Shown: piece by piece, positions 55,744 through 64,000 of the stretch
How the letters are laid out: each line of letters opens with the position of its first letter
How positions within the stretch are numbered: the stretch's first letter is position 1
Assembly (NCBI RefSeq): GCF_001922575.1
Contig: NZ_MRCI01000001.1
Coordinates: 434,001-498,000 of the forward strand
DNA length: 64,000 bases
Direction: 5' to 3'
Source of the DNA: Neptunomonas phycophila
GTDB lineage: Bacteria > Pseudomonadota > Gammaproteobacteria > Pseudomonadales > Balneatricaceae
Notes under the pieces: generated by a model
What the model saw: the letters and a program-made list of their open reading frames with translations, nothing else
Databases searched by the model: none
What the model was told of the DNA's origin: nothing
Translations under genes and position numbers: made by a program

Positions 55744-57804
55744 ATGGGTTTGGATGTAGATAACGAAATTCTTGAAGACTTTCTTGTTGAGGCGGGAGAA
55801 ATTCTCGAGTTGCTATCAGAGCAATTGGTAGATCTTGAGAAAAGCCCAGACGACAAAGATTTACTAAATGCCATATTTCGAGGATTTCATACCGTAAAAG
55901 GCGGCGCAGGCTTCTTGCAGTTAGAGGCCATGGTTGAGTGTTGCCACAAAGCAGAAAACCTGTTTGATTTGCTGCGCAATGGTGAAGTAAAAATCACATC
56001 TGATTTAATGGATGTCGTTTTGCAGTCATTGGATACGCTCAACAGCATGTTTGATGATGTAAGGGGTGGCCAGTCCCCATCGCCAGCGTCACCCTCGCTA
56101 TTGAGTGCTTTGCAAGCTTACTGTGAGGGGCGTGTACCTGATGCGGCCGGTAAAGCGGCCCCAGCGGCGCCTTCCCAGCCTATAGAATCTGTATCTGAAC
56201 CCGCTCCGGTTGCTGCACCGAAAGCTACGCCAGCACCTGTAGCGAAACCGGCTGCCGGCTCGGCTGATGATGAATTCGATATGCTGCTCAATGATGTAGC
56301 ACCCCTACAAGAGCAGCCTGTTAGTGATGATTTGATCACTGAAGATGAGTTCGAGTCTCTGTTGAACGAGCTGCATGGCGAAAACGGAGCTCCCGGTATG
56401 GAAAACGATACATCCGTCCCTCAAGTTAGCGAATCAGCCAGTTCTGATTTGATTACCGATGATGAATTCGAAAGCTTGTTAGATGATCTCCAAGCTCAAG
56501 GTCAAGGCGCTTTTGCTCAAAGTGAAGCGCCTAGTGAGGAAGCGCCAGCGCAACCTACAGAATCAAGCGAACCAAGTTTGCCGGTGAGCACGGCTTCGGC
56601 TCCTGCACCGCAGAAAAACAATCAAAAAGCTCCCCCTCCCGAGAGTAATGTGCGAGTCGATACGCGCTTGCTTGATAAAATTATGAACATGGTCGGTGAG
56701 CTAGTATTAGTGCGTAACCGTTTGGTGCGTTTAGGCGCATCACGCGAAGATGAAGAAATGGCAAAAGCCTTAGGCACACTGGATATGGTTACAGCTGACT
56801 TACAAATGTCAGTGATGAAAACACGTATGCAGCCGGTGAAAAAGGTCTTTGGTCGCTTCCCGCGCTTGATTCGAGACCTATCCCGTAGTTTGAAGAAGGA
56901 AATTCGTCTTGAGCTGCGAGGTGAAGAAACCGATTTAGATAAAAACTTGGTGGAAGCGTTAGCTGATCCGCTGATTCACTTAGTGCGTAACTCCGTCGAT
57001 CACGGTATCGAAGCGCCAGAAGTGCGTGAAGGTGTAGGGAAACCGCGTGAAGGTCACGTATTGCTCTCTGCGGAGCAGGAAGGCGATCACATCTTGTTAG
57101 TTATTCAAGATGATGGTGCCGGCATGGACCCCGAAAAACTGCGTAAAATTGCTGTTAGTCGTGGTGTGCTGGATCAAGAAGCTGCTAACAGACTGTCTGA
57201 TCAAGAATGCTTCAACTTGATTTTCCAAGCAGGGTTTTCAACCAAAACAGAAGTCTCTGACGTGTCAGGCCGAGGCGTGGGTATGGACGTGGTGAAAACC
57301 AAAATTACCCAGCTTAATGGTACGTTAAATATAGACTCTGTCATTAATCAAGGGACGCGCATAGCTATTCAAGTGCCATTAACCTTGGCGATTATGCCGA
57401 CCCTAATGGTTATTTTGGAAGATCAAGCATTCGCTTTACCGTTGGTCAATGTGAATGAAATCTTCAATCTCGATTTGCGTAAAACAAACGTTGTTGATGG
57501 GCAGCAAGTTATTATCGTGCGCGACCAGGCATTACCGCTATTCCATATGAAGCGTTGGCTAGTTGAGGGGCAAGAGTCTACTGATCTACCTGAGCAAGGC
57601 CATGTGGTTATCGTAACGGTAGGTACAATGCGTGTTGGATTTGTAGTGGACCAGTTAGTGGGGCAGGAAGAAGTGGTAATTAAGCCGCTAGGTTCGATAC
57701 TGCATGGTACCCCTGGATTGTCTGGTGCGACTATAACGGGCGATGGGCGTATCGCATTAATTATTGATATACCTAATCTGCTTAAAAATTACGCGTCTAC
57801 CTAA
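55744..57804 (+). CDS. cheA: CheA chemotaxis histidine kinase
   Basis: CheA is the kinase of the receptor array. The 686-residue product has an HPt domain (1-110) with phospho-histidine 49 in RGFHTVKGGAGFL. A linker of some 190 residues replaces a clear P2 domain. P3 has MNMVGELVLVRNRLVRLG, the ATPase has HLVRNSVDHGIEAPE and GRGVGMDVVKTKI, and a CheW-like P5 ends the protein. The linker holds three acidic copies of D-D-E-F-[DE]-x-L-L at 175-182, 200-207 and 239-246, alternating with Pro/Ala-rich spacers. They may bind ParP/ParC (LID-like region in Vibrio). Confidence 0.97.
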   Translation: MGLDVDNEILEDFLVEAGEILELLSEQLVDLEKSPDDKDLLNAIFRGFHTVKGGAGFLQLEAMVECCHKAENLFDLLRNGEVKITSDLMDVVLQSLDTLNSMFDDVRGGQSPSPASPSLLSALQAYCEGRVPDAAGKAAPAAPSQPIESVSEPAPVAAPKATPAPVAKPAAGSADDEFDMLLNDVAPLQEQPVSDDLITEDEFESLLNELHGENGAPGMENDTSVPQVSESASSDLITDDEFESLLDDLQAQGQGAFAQSEAPSEEAPAQPTESSEPSLPVSTASAPAPQKNNQKAPPPESNVRVDTRLLDKIMNMVGELVLVRNRLVRLGASREDEEMAKALGTLDMVTADLQMSVMKTRMQPVKKVFGRFPRLIRDLSRSLKKEIRLELRGEETDLDKNLVEALADPLIHLVRNSVDHGIEAPEVREGVGKPREGHVLLSAEQEGDHILLVIQDDGAGMDPEKLRKIAVSRGVLDQEAANRLSDQECFNLIFQAGFSTKTEVSDVSGRGVGMDVVKTKITQLNGTLNIDSVINQGTRIAIQVPLTLAIMPTLMVILEDQAFALPLVNVNEIFNLDLRKTNVVDGQQVIIVRDQALPLFHMKRWLVEGQESTDLPEQGHVVIVTVGTMRVGFVVDQLVGQEEVVIKPLGSILHGTPGLSGATITGDGRIALIIDIPNLLKNYAST

Positions 57805-57826
57805 CTCAGTATTGGCGGGAATCTAA

Positions 57827-59092
57827 ATGCAGCCAATCAGGGTTTTAATTGTTGATGATTCAGGCTTTTTTCGAAAGCGGATTCATGACCTAGTCGCTAA
57901 GGACGATCGTTTGATTGTGGTGGGAGCTGCTTCAAACGGTCGAGAAGCCGTTGCTAAGTGCAAGCAGCTTAAGCCTGATGTAGTGACAATGGATGTTGAA
58001 ATGCCAGACATGAATGGTATTGATGCCGTCCAGATTATAATGCGCGATAGTCCCACATCTATCTTGATGTTGTCTTCTCTTACTCGTCAGGGCGCTAACA
58101 TTACACTGAAGGCACTAGAGGCAGGTGCCTCTGATTTTTTAACAAAGGATATCCGTAACTGGACCTCCACTTCTAACTTGGTTCACAATGAGTTTACTGA
58201 GCGGTTGGTTAAGTTAGGTCGTCGTCGGCGATTTGAGCAAACCAGTTCGGATCAATCTATGTCGCGACCTTCCCTGTCGCGTAGGCCTACACCTACATCT
58301 TCACCTACGCATGGGCGGATAGGTGGCCCTTCTGTTAATGACGGTATATCTGCTCAGCGAGCGATCACTGCCAAAGGTGCAATGATGAATGCGGATAATC
58401 GCAAAGACGATCGTAGTGTATTACAGAGCGCAAACCACAGTGGAACCGCAGGTTCTGGTCAGCAGACGCGTGCAGCACTGGCGGTTCGTCAGGCCGCAGG
58501 AAATACAGCCGCATTCCCTAGCCAATGTCGGTTGGTCGTCATTGGAGCCTCAACTGGCGGCCCAGCGGCATTGCAAAAGATACTAAGCGAATTACCGGCT
58601 CAATTTCCCTACCCAATCATTCTCGTTCAGCACATGCCTAAAGCATTTACTAATGTTTTTGCCGCTCGTCTTAACCAGCAGTGTTCAATTACGGTGAAAG
58701 AAGCGGAAGACGGCGATAATTTGCGGCCAGGTACCGCTTATCTTGCACCGGGTGGCCATCAGTTAGTGGTTGATCCACGTCGTCCAGATCGAGTACGTGT
58801 ATTAGAGAGTGATGAGCGAGTGACGTATCGCCCTAGTGTTGACATAACCTATGCGTCAGCAGCTAAAGCGCTGGGTAATCGAGTACATGCTATTATTCTA
58901 ACGGGTATGGGAGCCGACGGGGCTGATGGCGCTCGCCTGCTTAAAAAGGCGGGGGCGACTATTTGGGCGCAAAATAAAGAAAGCTGCACCATCTATGGTA
59001 TGCCCCAAGCCATTGTCAAATCCGGTTTGGCTGATGAAGTGTTAGATCTAAATGCAATTGGTGGATTGTTGAGCCGCGCAGGTCGACGATAA
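57827..59092 (+). CDS. cheB: CheB chemoreceptor methylesterase/deamidase
   Basis: CheB removes receptor methyl groups when phosphorylated by CheA. The 421-residue product has a receiver (1-125) with aspartate 56 in VTMDVEMPDMNG, then a basic, S/T/R-rich linker of about 95 residues (130-225), longer than in enteric CheB (349 in total). The esterase domain has GASTGGPAAL (catalytic serine), VQHMPKAFT (histidine) and GMGADGADGARLL (aspartate). It lies 22 bases after cheA. Confidence 0.97.
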   Translation: MQPIRVLIVDDSGFFRKRIHDLVAKDDRLIVVGAASNGREAVAKCKQLKPDVVTMDVEMPDMNGIDAVQIIMRDSPTSILMLSSLTRQGANITLKALEAGASDFLTKDIRNWTSTSNLVHNEFTERLVKLGRRRRFEQTSSDQSMSRPSLSRRPTPTSSPTHGRIGGPSVNDGISAQRAITAKGAMMNADNRKDDRSVLQSANHSGTAGSGQQTRAALAVRQAAGNTAAFPSQCRLVVIGASTGGPAALQKILSELPAQFPYPIILVQHMPKAFTNVFAARLNQQCSITVKEAEDGDNLRPGTAYLAPGGHQLVVDPRRPDRVRVLESDERVTYRPSVDITYASAAKALGNRVHAIILTGMGADGADGARLLKKAGATIWAQNKESCTIYGMPQAIVKSGLADEVLDLNAIGGLLSRAGRR

Positions 59093-59242
59093 GCAGCTTT
59101 CTAACGAACTTATTGACTGTTAGCTACTTTTTAAGAATAGATCATCATAAAAAAGACATCGCGGCCGATACTATTCATCTATACTGCTGATATAAATCAG
59201 TGAGTTAATAAAAAAGTCTATCGTTTTTTTTGGGATAACCGT

Positions 59243-60016
59243 ATGCAAGTATGGGCAATTGCAAACCAGAAAGGTGGTGTCGGTAAAACGACCACGGTCG
59301 TTTCCTTAGCAGGATTGTTGGCCGAGGTTGGATATCGCGTTTTATTGGTCGATCTAGACCCGCATGGATCACTAACCAGTTATTTCGGATACGAGCCTGA
59401 TGACTTAGAGCACAGTGTTTATGATTTATTTGCGCACAGTGGCGAAGTTACCGAAAAACAAGTGGCTTCATTAATCCGCGACACCAATGTGGATAAAATC
59501 CAAATCTTACCGGCTTCTACGGCGTTAGCGACTTTAGAGCGTCGTGCGGTAGAACACGAAGGCATGGGGCTGCAAGTTGCGCGTGCTTTGCGCCACCAAA
59601 AAACCGTTTATGACTATGTTTTGATTGATAGCCCACCCGTTTTGGGTGTATTGATGGTGAATGCACTGGCGGCGTGTAATCACCTTATCATTCCGGCACA
59701 AACAGAATTTCTGGCCTTAAAAGGTCTGGAGCGTATGATCAGAACCATTAGTATGATTAATCGCGCGCGTAAGAAAAAGTTAGCTTACACGATCATTCCA
59801 ACTTTTTATGATCGCCGTACACAGGCATCGGTAGGCTGTTTACGTGAGCTACATAAGCGCTATCCAGATGAGCTGGCCAGTGCAGTCGTTCCTATTGATA
59901 CAAAATTTCGTAATGCCAGTATGAAAGGTGTTGTACCATCGCAACTAGATTCTAGTAGCCGTGGTGTACTGGCGTATGCGCGCTTGCTGCGCACTCTCGT
60001 TGAGCAGCAGAGGTAA
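59243..60016 (+). CDS. ParA-type ATPase of the chemotaxis cluster (ParC-like)
   Basis: This ParA family ATPase probably positions the chemotaxis array at the cell pole, as ParC does in Vibrio. The 257-residue product has the deviant Walker A KGGVGKTT (residues 10-17), LLVDLDPHGSLTSYFG and YVLIDSPPVLGVLMVNAL. It has no DNA partner parB gene nearby; instead it is followed after three bases by a CheW-domain gene, which fits ParC-ParP. The 150-base gap behind cheB has no clear promoter. In Pseudomonas, motC and motD lie in this gap; here they do not. Confidence 0.9.
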   Translation: MQVWAIANQKGGVGKTTTVVSLAGLLAEVGYRVLLVDLDPHGSLTSYFGYEPDDLEHSVYDLFAHSGEVTEKQVASLIRDTNVDKIQILPASTALATLERRAVEHEGMGLQVARALRHQKTVYDYVLIDSPPVLGVLMVNALAACNHLIIPAQTEFLALKGLERMIRTISMINRARKKKLAYTIIPTFYDRRTQASVGCLRELHKRYPDELASAVVPIDTKFRNASMKGVVPSQLDSSSRGVLAYARLLRTLVEQQR

Positions 60017-60019
60017 TAT

Positions 60020-60781
<762 letters not shown>

Positions 60782-60837
60782 CTAAACCTGATACTCTTAA
60801 CATCTTGAAGTACAAGGTTAAATGATAGGATGCATTT

Positions 60838-61251
60838 TTGACGGATTCGGGTATCTGGCTAGCATTAGTATTGACGACGATTGTGATCTTGTTCGCAGGG
60901 CTGAGCATTGTCTTGTGGATAAGAGTAAGACGTCATGAGCGTCAATACAAAGCGCTTATTCATGTGTTGCGAAATGAGATCCGCTCGATCACGGGTGGGT
61001 CAATTGGTATGGGTAAGCGTTTAGTTGATATTGAGCATCGACTTAATATTACTGCCGAAAAACAAATAGAACTCGAAAACAGAGACCCGGGTGAGCTGGC
61101 TTACAACCAAGCAGCGAAGTTGATGGAAATGGGCGCTGATGTTGATGATTTGGTCAAAAATTGTGGTATTGGCCGCCCCGAAGCCGAGTTAATGGCGCTG
61201 TTGCACAAAGAGCTACAAAGCAATGCAGGTATCGATTACAAAAACAGTTAA
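60838..61251 (+). CDS. DUF2802 membrane protein of the chemotaxis cluster
   Basis: The 137-residue protein belongs to DUF2802, found at the end of polar-flagellate che clusters. It starts with TTG 60838, 7 bases behind AGGA; no ATG fits. One N-terminal membrane helix (about 6-27, WLALVLTTIVILFAGLSIVLW) is followed by a basic, helical cytoplasmic part and the conserved C-terminal motif AAKLMEMGADVDDLVKNCGIGRPEAELM, of which DVDDLVKNCGIGRPEAEL is the core (helix-turn-helix-like). Function is unknown. Its stop codon overlaps that of the reverse-strand gene that follows. Confidence 0.85.
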   Translation: MTDSGIWLALVLTTIVILFAGLSIVLWIRVRRHERQYKALIHVLRNEIRSITGGSIGMGKRLVDIEHRLNITAEKQIELENRDPGELAYNQAAKLMEMGADVDDLVKNCGIGRPEAELMALLHKELQSNAGIDYKNS

Positions 61252-61541
61252 CCCTTACTGTTGGGGTCGGCGCTCATCTTTTTGATGTTATATGCAAAGG
61301 CGATGACTTCAGCGATCGCTCTATACAGGCTTTCTGGTATCTCATCCCCAAGTTCTAATCGAATTAATACATCTAACAGTTCAGGGTTTTGGTGAATGTG
61401 TACATCATGCTCTTGAGCTAACTCAATAATTTTCTCGGCTATGTCGCCATGACCTTTTGCAACCAGAGTCGGCGCTTTTCCTGATAGCGGGTCGTACTTT
61501 AGGGCGATCGCTGATGGCTGTTTATCCGGCGTTTTACTCAT
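61248..61541 (-). CDS. FlhB C-terminal-domain homologue (FhlB-like)
   Basis: The 97-residue protein matches only the cytoplasmic C-terminal domain of FlhB. It has AIALKYDPLSGKAPTLVAKG and ELLDVLIRLELGDEIPESLYRAIAEV, the counterparts of FSVALKYM and YKAVAQVLAY regions of FlhB. It lacks the membrane part and the NPTH cleavage site, so it resembles the released FlhB fragment. Its start overlaps the FliK-like gene stop (4 bases). The pair FliK-like plus FhlB-like is common next to ccm genes in Pseudomonas relatives. In Salmonella the FhlB-type fragment can replace the natural FlhB-CC part. Confidence 0.85.
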   Translation of the reverse strand: MSKTPDKQPSAIALKYDPLSGKAPTLVAKGHGDIAEKIIELAQEHDVHIHQNPELLDVLIRLELGDEIPESLYRAIAEVIAFAYNIKKMSADPNSKG

Positions 61542-63649
61542 GTTTTGATATCAATCAGTTGTTTTTGGATAGGGTTAGATTGCGCCGCAATGTTGCCTTG
61601 TCGACACGTTAAACTGCTGGACTCAAACCCAAGTTGTGCCAAGCGCTGGCTGAATTCGTCGAGTTGGCCGCGTACGCGGTTCGCTGTACTAGTTTCACTA
61701 CAAGCAAAGAGAGCGCTAACAGCTTGTGTACTCTCGTTTAAGCTTACATCGGCATCTATCATCCCATCCTCGCCCAGTTCAAAATGTAAACGAATACGCC
61801 ATAAGGTTTCCCATTGCCCATATTCATTTTGGCTATCGCGTTGCTGTAGGCGCATTTCTACATTGTCTAATGCTTCTTGGAAGTGAACAGGAAGGTCGAG
61901 CTGGTAAAAACGTTCTGTCGTATCTGTTCTGTCTTGTCTATGTTGTACCTGAGTAATTTGTTGCTGTGTAATGCGTGACATCATGCTCTCAACCGCGCTT
62001 TTAATTGAATCGCGCTGCGCGGCCGGAAGCTGGTCTGCCATGGCATCTAACTTACCTAAAAATTGCTTCATGTCTTGATTGACTGGTTGTTGATTGGCAA
62101 GCCGATTCTCGGTAAATAATCCACCTAGCTGCAGGTTTTGACGGATAGATTGCTCAGCATCTTGGCTACCGGGTGTCACGCTAAAGAGTTGCAAAATAGA
62201 CTGTATCGCTTTGTCGATTCCTGGGGCGTTTGTTTGGCTTTGCACGGATGTATTAGGTTGAGTCTGCGTGTTAGCGAGCTGCTGTAGGCTCTCTGCAAGC
62301 GGGCGTTGTACCGGCAAGCTTTCTCTCATTGTTTGACTCACCGCCTGTTGCTGGCTTGGCGTGAGTGGCATGTTATCCAGTGCTGTTGTTTTAGCGGACG
62401 GCGCTGGTGGGTTAGGCCAACTGATCGTTAATTGTTGCTGGTTTGGCCGTTCTAATGTGACTTCTTTTAGAGGCGGTAGGTTAGTGGTTGTGTGCAACTG
62501 CAGCGTTTGCCCTTTGATGTTAACGGTTAGCTGTTGGCCCGCAGGTGTTGTATAGCTTGAATTCGCTGTGTTTTGGGATGCTGGTGAAGTGGCGGTATTT
62601 CCGGGCGCTGGCTGTCCTGTCGGCGTATGAGTTGGAACAGTCGTCGCGCTGCTATTTGTTGGAGTGCTTGCCGGGGCAGTGCTTGAAGCGGAGGCCGCTG
62701 CTGTTGAGTGTGTAATGGTGGGTGGCACTGGCGAATGAGCCGTCGGAGTGCTCGCGCGAGCAACCTGAGCTGCTAGCGGCTGGGCGGGCGTTCCTGCGGA
62801 AGGAGGGGCGGCAGGTGACTGCGTTGGCCCAGTTGTGGTTGTGCTGTTTGTTGATTGCGCCGCACCGCTTGGCGAGGGTGCTGAGCCCGCTCCTGTTTGT
62901 GAGGAGTTGATCGTTTGAGATGTAGCGGGTTGCCCAGTCGGTTGAGTCGGAGCAGCCTGAGGCTGTGCTCCAGATGGAGCTTGTACAGCGCTATTGCCTG
63001 AATTAGCCGATATCGAACTGTTTACAGCTGTTGCTGTGGTTTGCTGGCTATTGGCAGCCGGTGTTGGTTGTGTACCACCAGTTTGTGCGTTGGCCGCTGT
63101 ACTCGCAGCGCCATTTTGGGGAGCGGTATTAACTAGAGTCGCTGTGGCACTCGTGCTTGCTGAGGTGTTGGTTGCAAGCGGTGTTTGCTGTAAGACTGTT
63201 ACGGTGGTGGATGAGCCTGCCGGTAATAGCTGGTTTAGTTGCTGGCTTAACGCTGTTGGTGTTTGGCCTGTTGTGGGTACAGGAGTGGCTGGCACACGTG
63301 TTGTGCTTGACGCAGGGTTAGGAGGTGTTTGAACTGTCGTAGTTGATGTTTGCGTTGATGAAGTGTTGGGGGCGCTTGCTTGATTTTGAATGTTAACGGT
63401 TAAATTGCCGTTATTATCGCGCGCTACGGTGACTTGGCTACCCTGCGCAATCGGTTGTCGAGTTTGTAGCTCCATCAAACGGCTTTGTGATTCAACTTTT
63501 ATTTTAAAAACCTGCGGGTTTAGTTGGTCTTGCGAGACTTGTTTAACGGTCCCTTGCAAAGATTCCCCCGGATTGAGCGTTACTGCGCCCTTAGTTGTTG
63601 GGCTGCTACTATCCAATCGAGTTAAAGATTGTGGGTTAACCATTGCCAT
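61538..63649 (-). CDS. FliK-domain protein with long low-complexity region
   Basis: The 703-residue protein has an N-terminal folded part (about 1-95, with LNPGESLQGTVKQVSQDQL and GSQVTVARDNNGNLTVNI), a region of about 270 residues made almost only of S, T, P, A, Q, N and G (95-370), a helical part (about 400-560), and a C-terminal Flg_hook domain (about 580-690, with WETLWRIRLHFELGEDGMIDA and FSQRLAQLGFESSSLTCRQG). It resembles FliK in layout but is not in the main fli unit. It is probably a second FliK-type ruler or export modulator, working with the FhlB-like partner encoded behind it. Confidence 0.82.
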   Translation of the reverse strand: MAMVNPQSLTRLDSSSPTTKGAVTLNPGESLQGTVKQVSQDQLNPQVFKIKVESQSRLMELQTRQPIAQGSQVTVARDNNGNLTVNIQNQASAPNTSSTQTSTTTVQTPPNPASSTTRVPATPVPTTGQTPTALSQQLNQLLPAGSSTTVTVLQQTPLATNTSASTSATATLVNTAPQNGAASTAANAQTGGTQPTPAANSQQTTATAVNSSISANSGNSAVQAPSGAQPQAAPTQPTGQPATSQTINSSQTGAGSAPSPSGAAQSTNSTTTTGPTQSPAAPPSAGTPAQPLAAQVARASTPTAHSPVPPTITHSTAAASASSTAPASTPTNSSATTVPTHTPTGQPAPGNTATSPASQNTANSSYTTPAGQQLTVNIKGQTLQLHTTTNLPPLKEVTLERPNQQQLTISWPNPPAPSAKTTALDNMPLTPSQQQAVSQTMRESLPVQRPLAESLQQLANTQTQPNTSVQSQTNAPGIDKAIQSILQLFSVTPGSQDAEQSIRQNLQLGGLFTENRLANQQPVNQDMKQFLGKLDAMADQLPAAQRDSIKSAVESMMSRITQQQITQVQHRQDRTDTTERFYQLDLPVHFQEALDNVEMRLQQRDSQNEYGQWETLWRIRLHFELGEDGMIDADVSLNESTQAVSALFACSETSTANRVRGQLDEFSQRLAQLGFESSSLTCRQGNIAAQSNPIQKQLIDIKT

Positions 63650-63754
63650 GCGTCAGGTTTCCGTTCTTATGTTACAGGCTCAGTATCAATTGATTGTGTG
63701 TGTATCGTAAATCACAGTGACGGAGATTAGCTATTAAATAGCGCCACCACTCTC

Positions 63755-63777
63755 AATGCGCGTGCAATACGCGCGTT
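63755..63777. other. GC-rich inverted repeat upstream of ccmA
   Basis: AATGCGCGT-GCAAT-ACGCGCGTT pairs over 9 bp (one G-T pair). It lies between the divergent FliK-like gene and ccmA, about 40 bases before the likely ccmA -10 box. No T-run is present, so it is more likely a protein site than a terminator. Confidence 0.4.
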
Positions 63778-63794
63778 ATGTGATGCAGAGCAAT

Positions 63795-63823
63795 CCACAT
63801 GCCTGTCTTATTTTGTATATAAT
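63795..63823 (+). promoter_or_regulatory. Candidate ccmA promoter
   Basis: A perfect TATAAT at 63818-63823 with TG shortly before it lies 78 bases before ccmA. The -35 region (CCACAT) is poor. Confidence 0.45.
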
Positions 63824-63900
63824 GCACACCGTATTAATCGGCCAACGTCCGATTTAGTGTAGCGCTAACCCGTTTAAAGCGCAGTGTTTGAGGAAGAGGT

Positions 63901-64000
63901 GTGCTAGAACCCCTGCTAAAAATTGTCGACCTTTTTTGCGAACGTGATGAGCGCATCTTATTCGAGCAACTATCTTTTGACGTCCAAGCTGGGCAGCTAG
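63901..64000 (+). CDS. ccmA: CcmA haem exporter ATP-binding subunit, 3' part cut by window
   Basis: CcmA is the ATPase of the CcmABCD complex that serves cytochrome c maturation. Only 33 codons are visible. GTG 63901 follows GAGGAAGAGG directly. The peptide contains FCERDERILFEQLSFDVQAG, which matches the CcmA N-terminus (CERDER motif before the first strand of the ABC fold). A ccm operon next to the flagellar-chemotaxis locus is normal in Pseudomonas-type genomes. Confidence 0.85.
   Translation, partial: MLEPLLKIVDLFCERDERILFEQLSFDVQAGQL

Noticed and set aside
59164-59171. GCCGATAC ahead of the ParA-type gene, like a FliA -10 box
   Set aside because: The -35 position reads TCATAAAA, too far from TAAAGTTT; not convincing.
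62994-63332. Forward open frame of 112 codons opposite the FliK-like gene
   Set aside because: By-product of the low-complexity composition on the coding strand; hydrophobic A/V/L mix without family features.

Overview
This window is almost wholly a polar-type flagellar and chemotaxis locus from a gammaproteobacterium. Gene content and order match the Pseudomonas/marine Oceanospirillales scheme: FleQ-FleS-FleR, FlhF-FleN, sigma-28 and sigma-54 promoters, a CheY-Z-A-B plus ParA-type cluster, and ccm cytochrome c genes directly afterwards. The enteric FlhDC scheme is not seen. Moderate GC and sodium-coupled acetate-type transport genes fit a marine bacterium, but the genus cannot be fixed from the sequence alone.

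Layout, left to right. 1-1.7 kb: end of cheV, then cheR. 1.9-13.5 kb: rod, hook, ring and hook-filament junction genes in two units, flgBCDE and flgFGHIJKL, each with a good sigma-54 promoter and separated by a terminator. 13.5-18.9 kb: an inverted fliT-like chaperone gene, then fliC behind two tandem sigma-28 promoters, flaG, fliD and fliS. 19.0-23.1 kb: the regulators fleQ, fleS and fleR. 23.3-35.1 kb: a non-flagellar acetate module made of acs, the response regulator crbR, the transporter-kinase crbS (reverse strand), a small DUF4212 subunit with its sodium/solute symporter, a cNMP/CBS/DUF294 nucleotidyltransferase and a DEDDh exonuclease. 35.2-49.0 kb: fliEFGHIJ (sigma-54 promoter), fliK and fliLMNOPQR-flhB. 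49.1-54.4 kb: flhA (sigma-54 promoter), flhF, fleN and fliA. 54.5-61.3 kb: cheY, cheZ, cheA, cheB, parC-like and parP-like genes and a DUF2802 gene. 61.2-63.6 kb, reverse strand: a second FliK-domain protein and a small FlhB-C-terminal-like protein. 63.9 kb to the end: start of ccmA.

The genes fit the usual cascade. FleQ and sigma-54 drive early and middle genes. FleSR drives hook and rod genes. FliA (sigma-28) drives flagellin. FlhF and FleN set pole and number of flagella, and the ParC/ParP pair probably places the CheA array at the same pole. The acetate module is a self-contained sensor-regulator-enzyme-transporter set inserted between fleR and fliE, which adjoin in Pseudomonas.

No mobile element, tRNA, rRNA, CRISPR array or prophage was recognised, and no gene-free stretch exceeds 300 bases. 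The least explained DNA is the 280-base divergent region 30139-30418, with repeats, a dyad and a nested terminator-like structure. Other oddities are the absence of cheW and motCD from their usual place, a 19-copy hexamer repeat in the ParP-like gene, and three acidic repeats in CheA.
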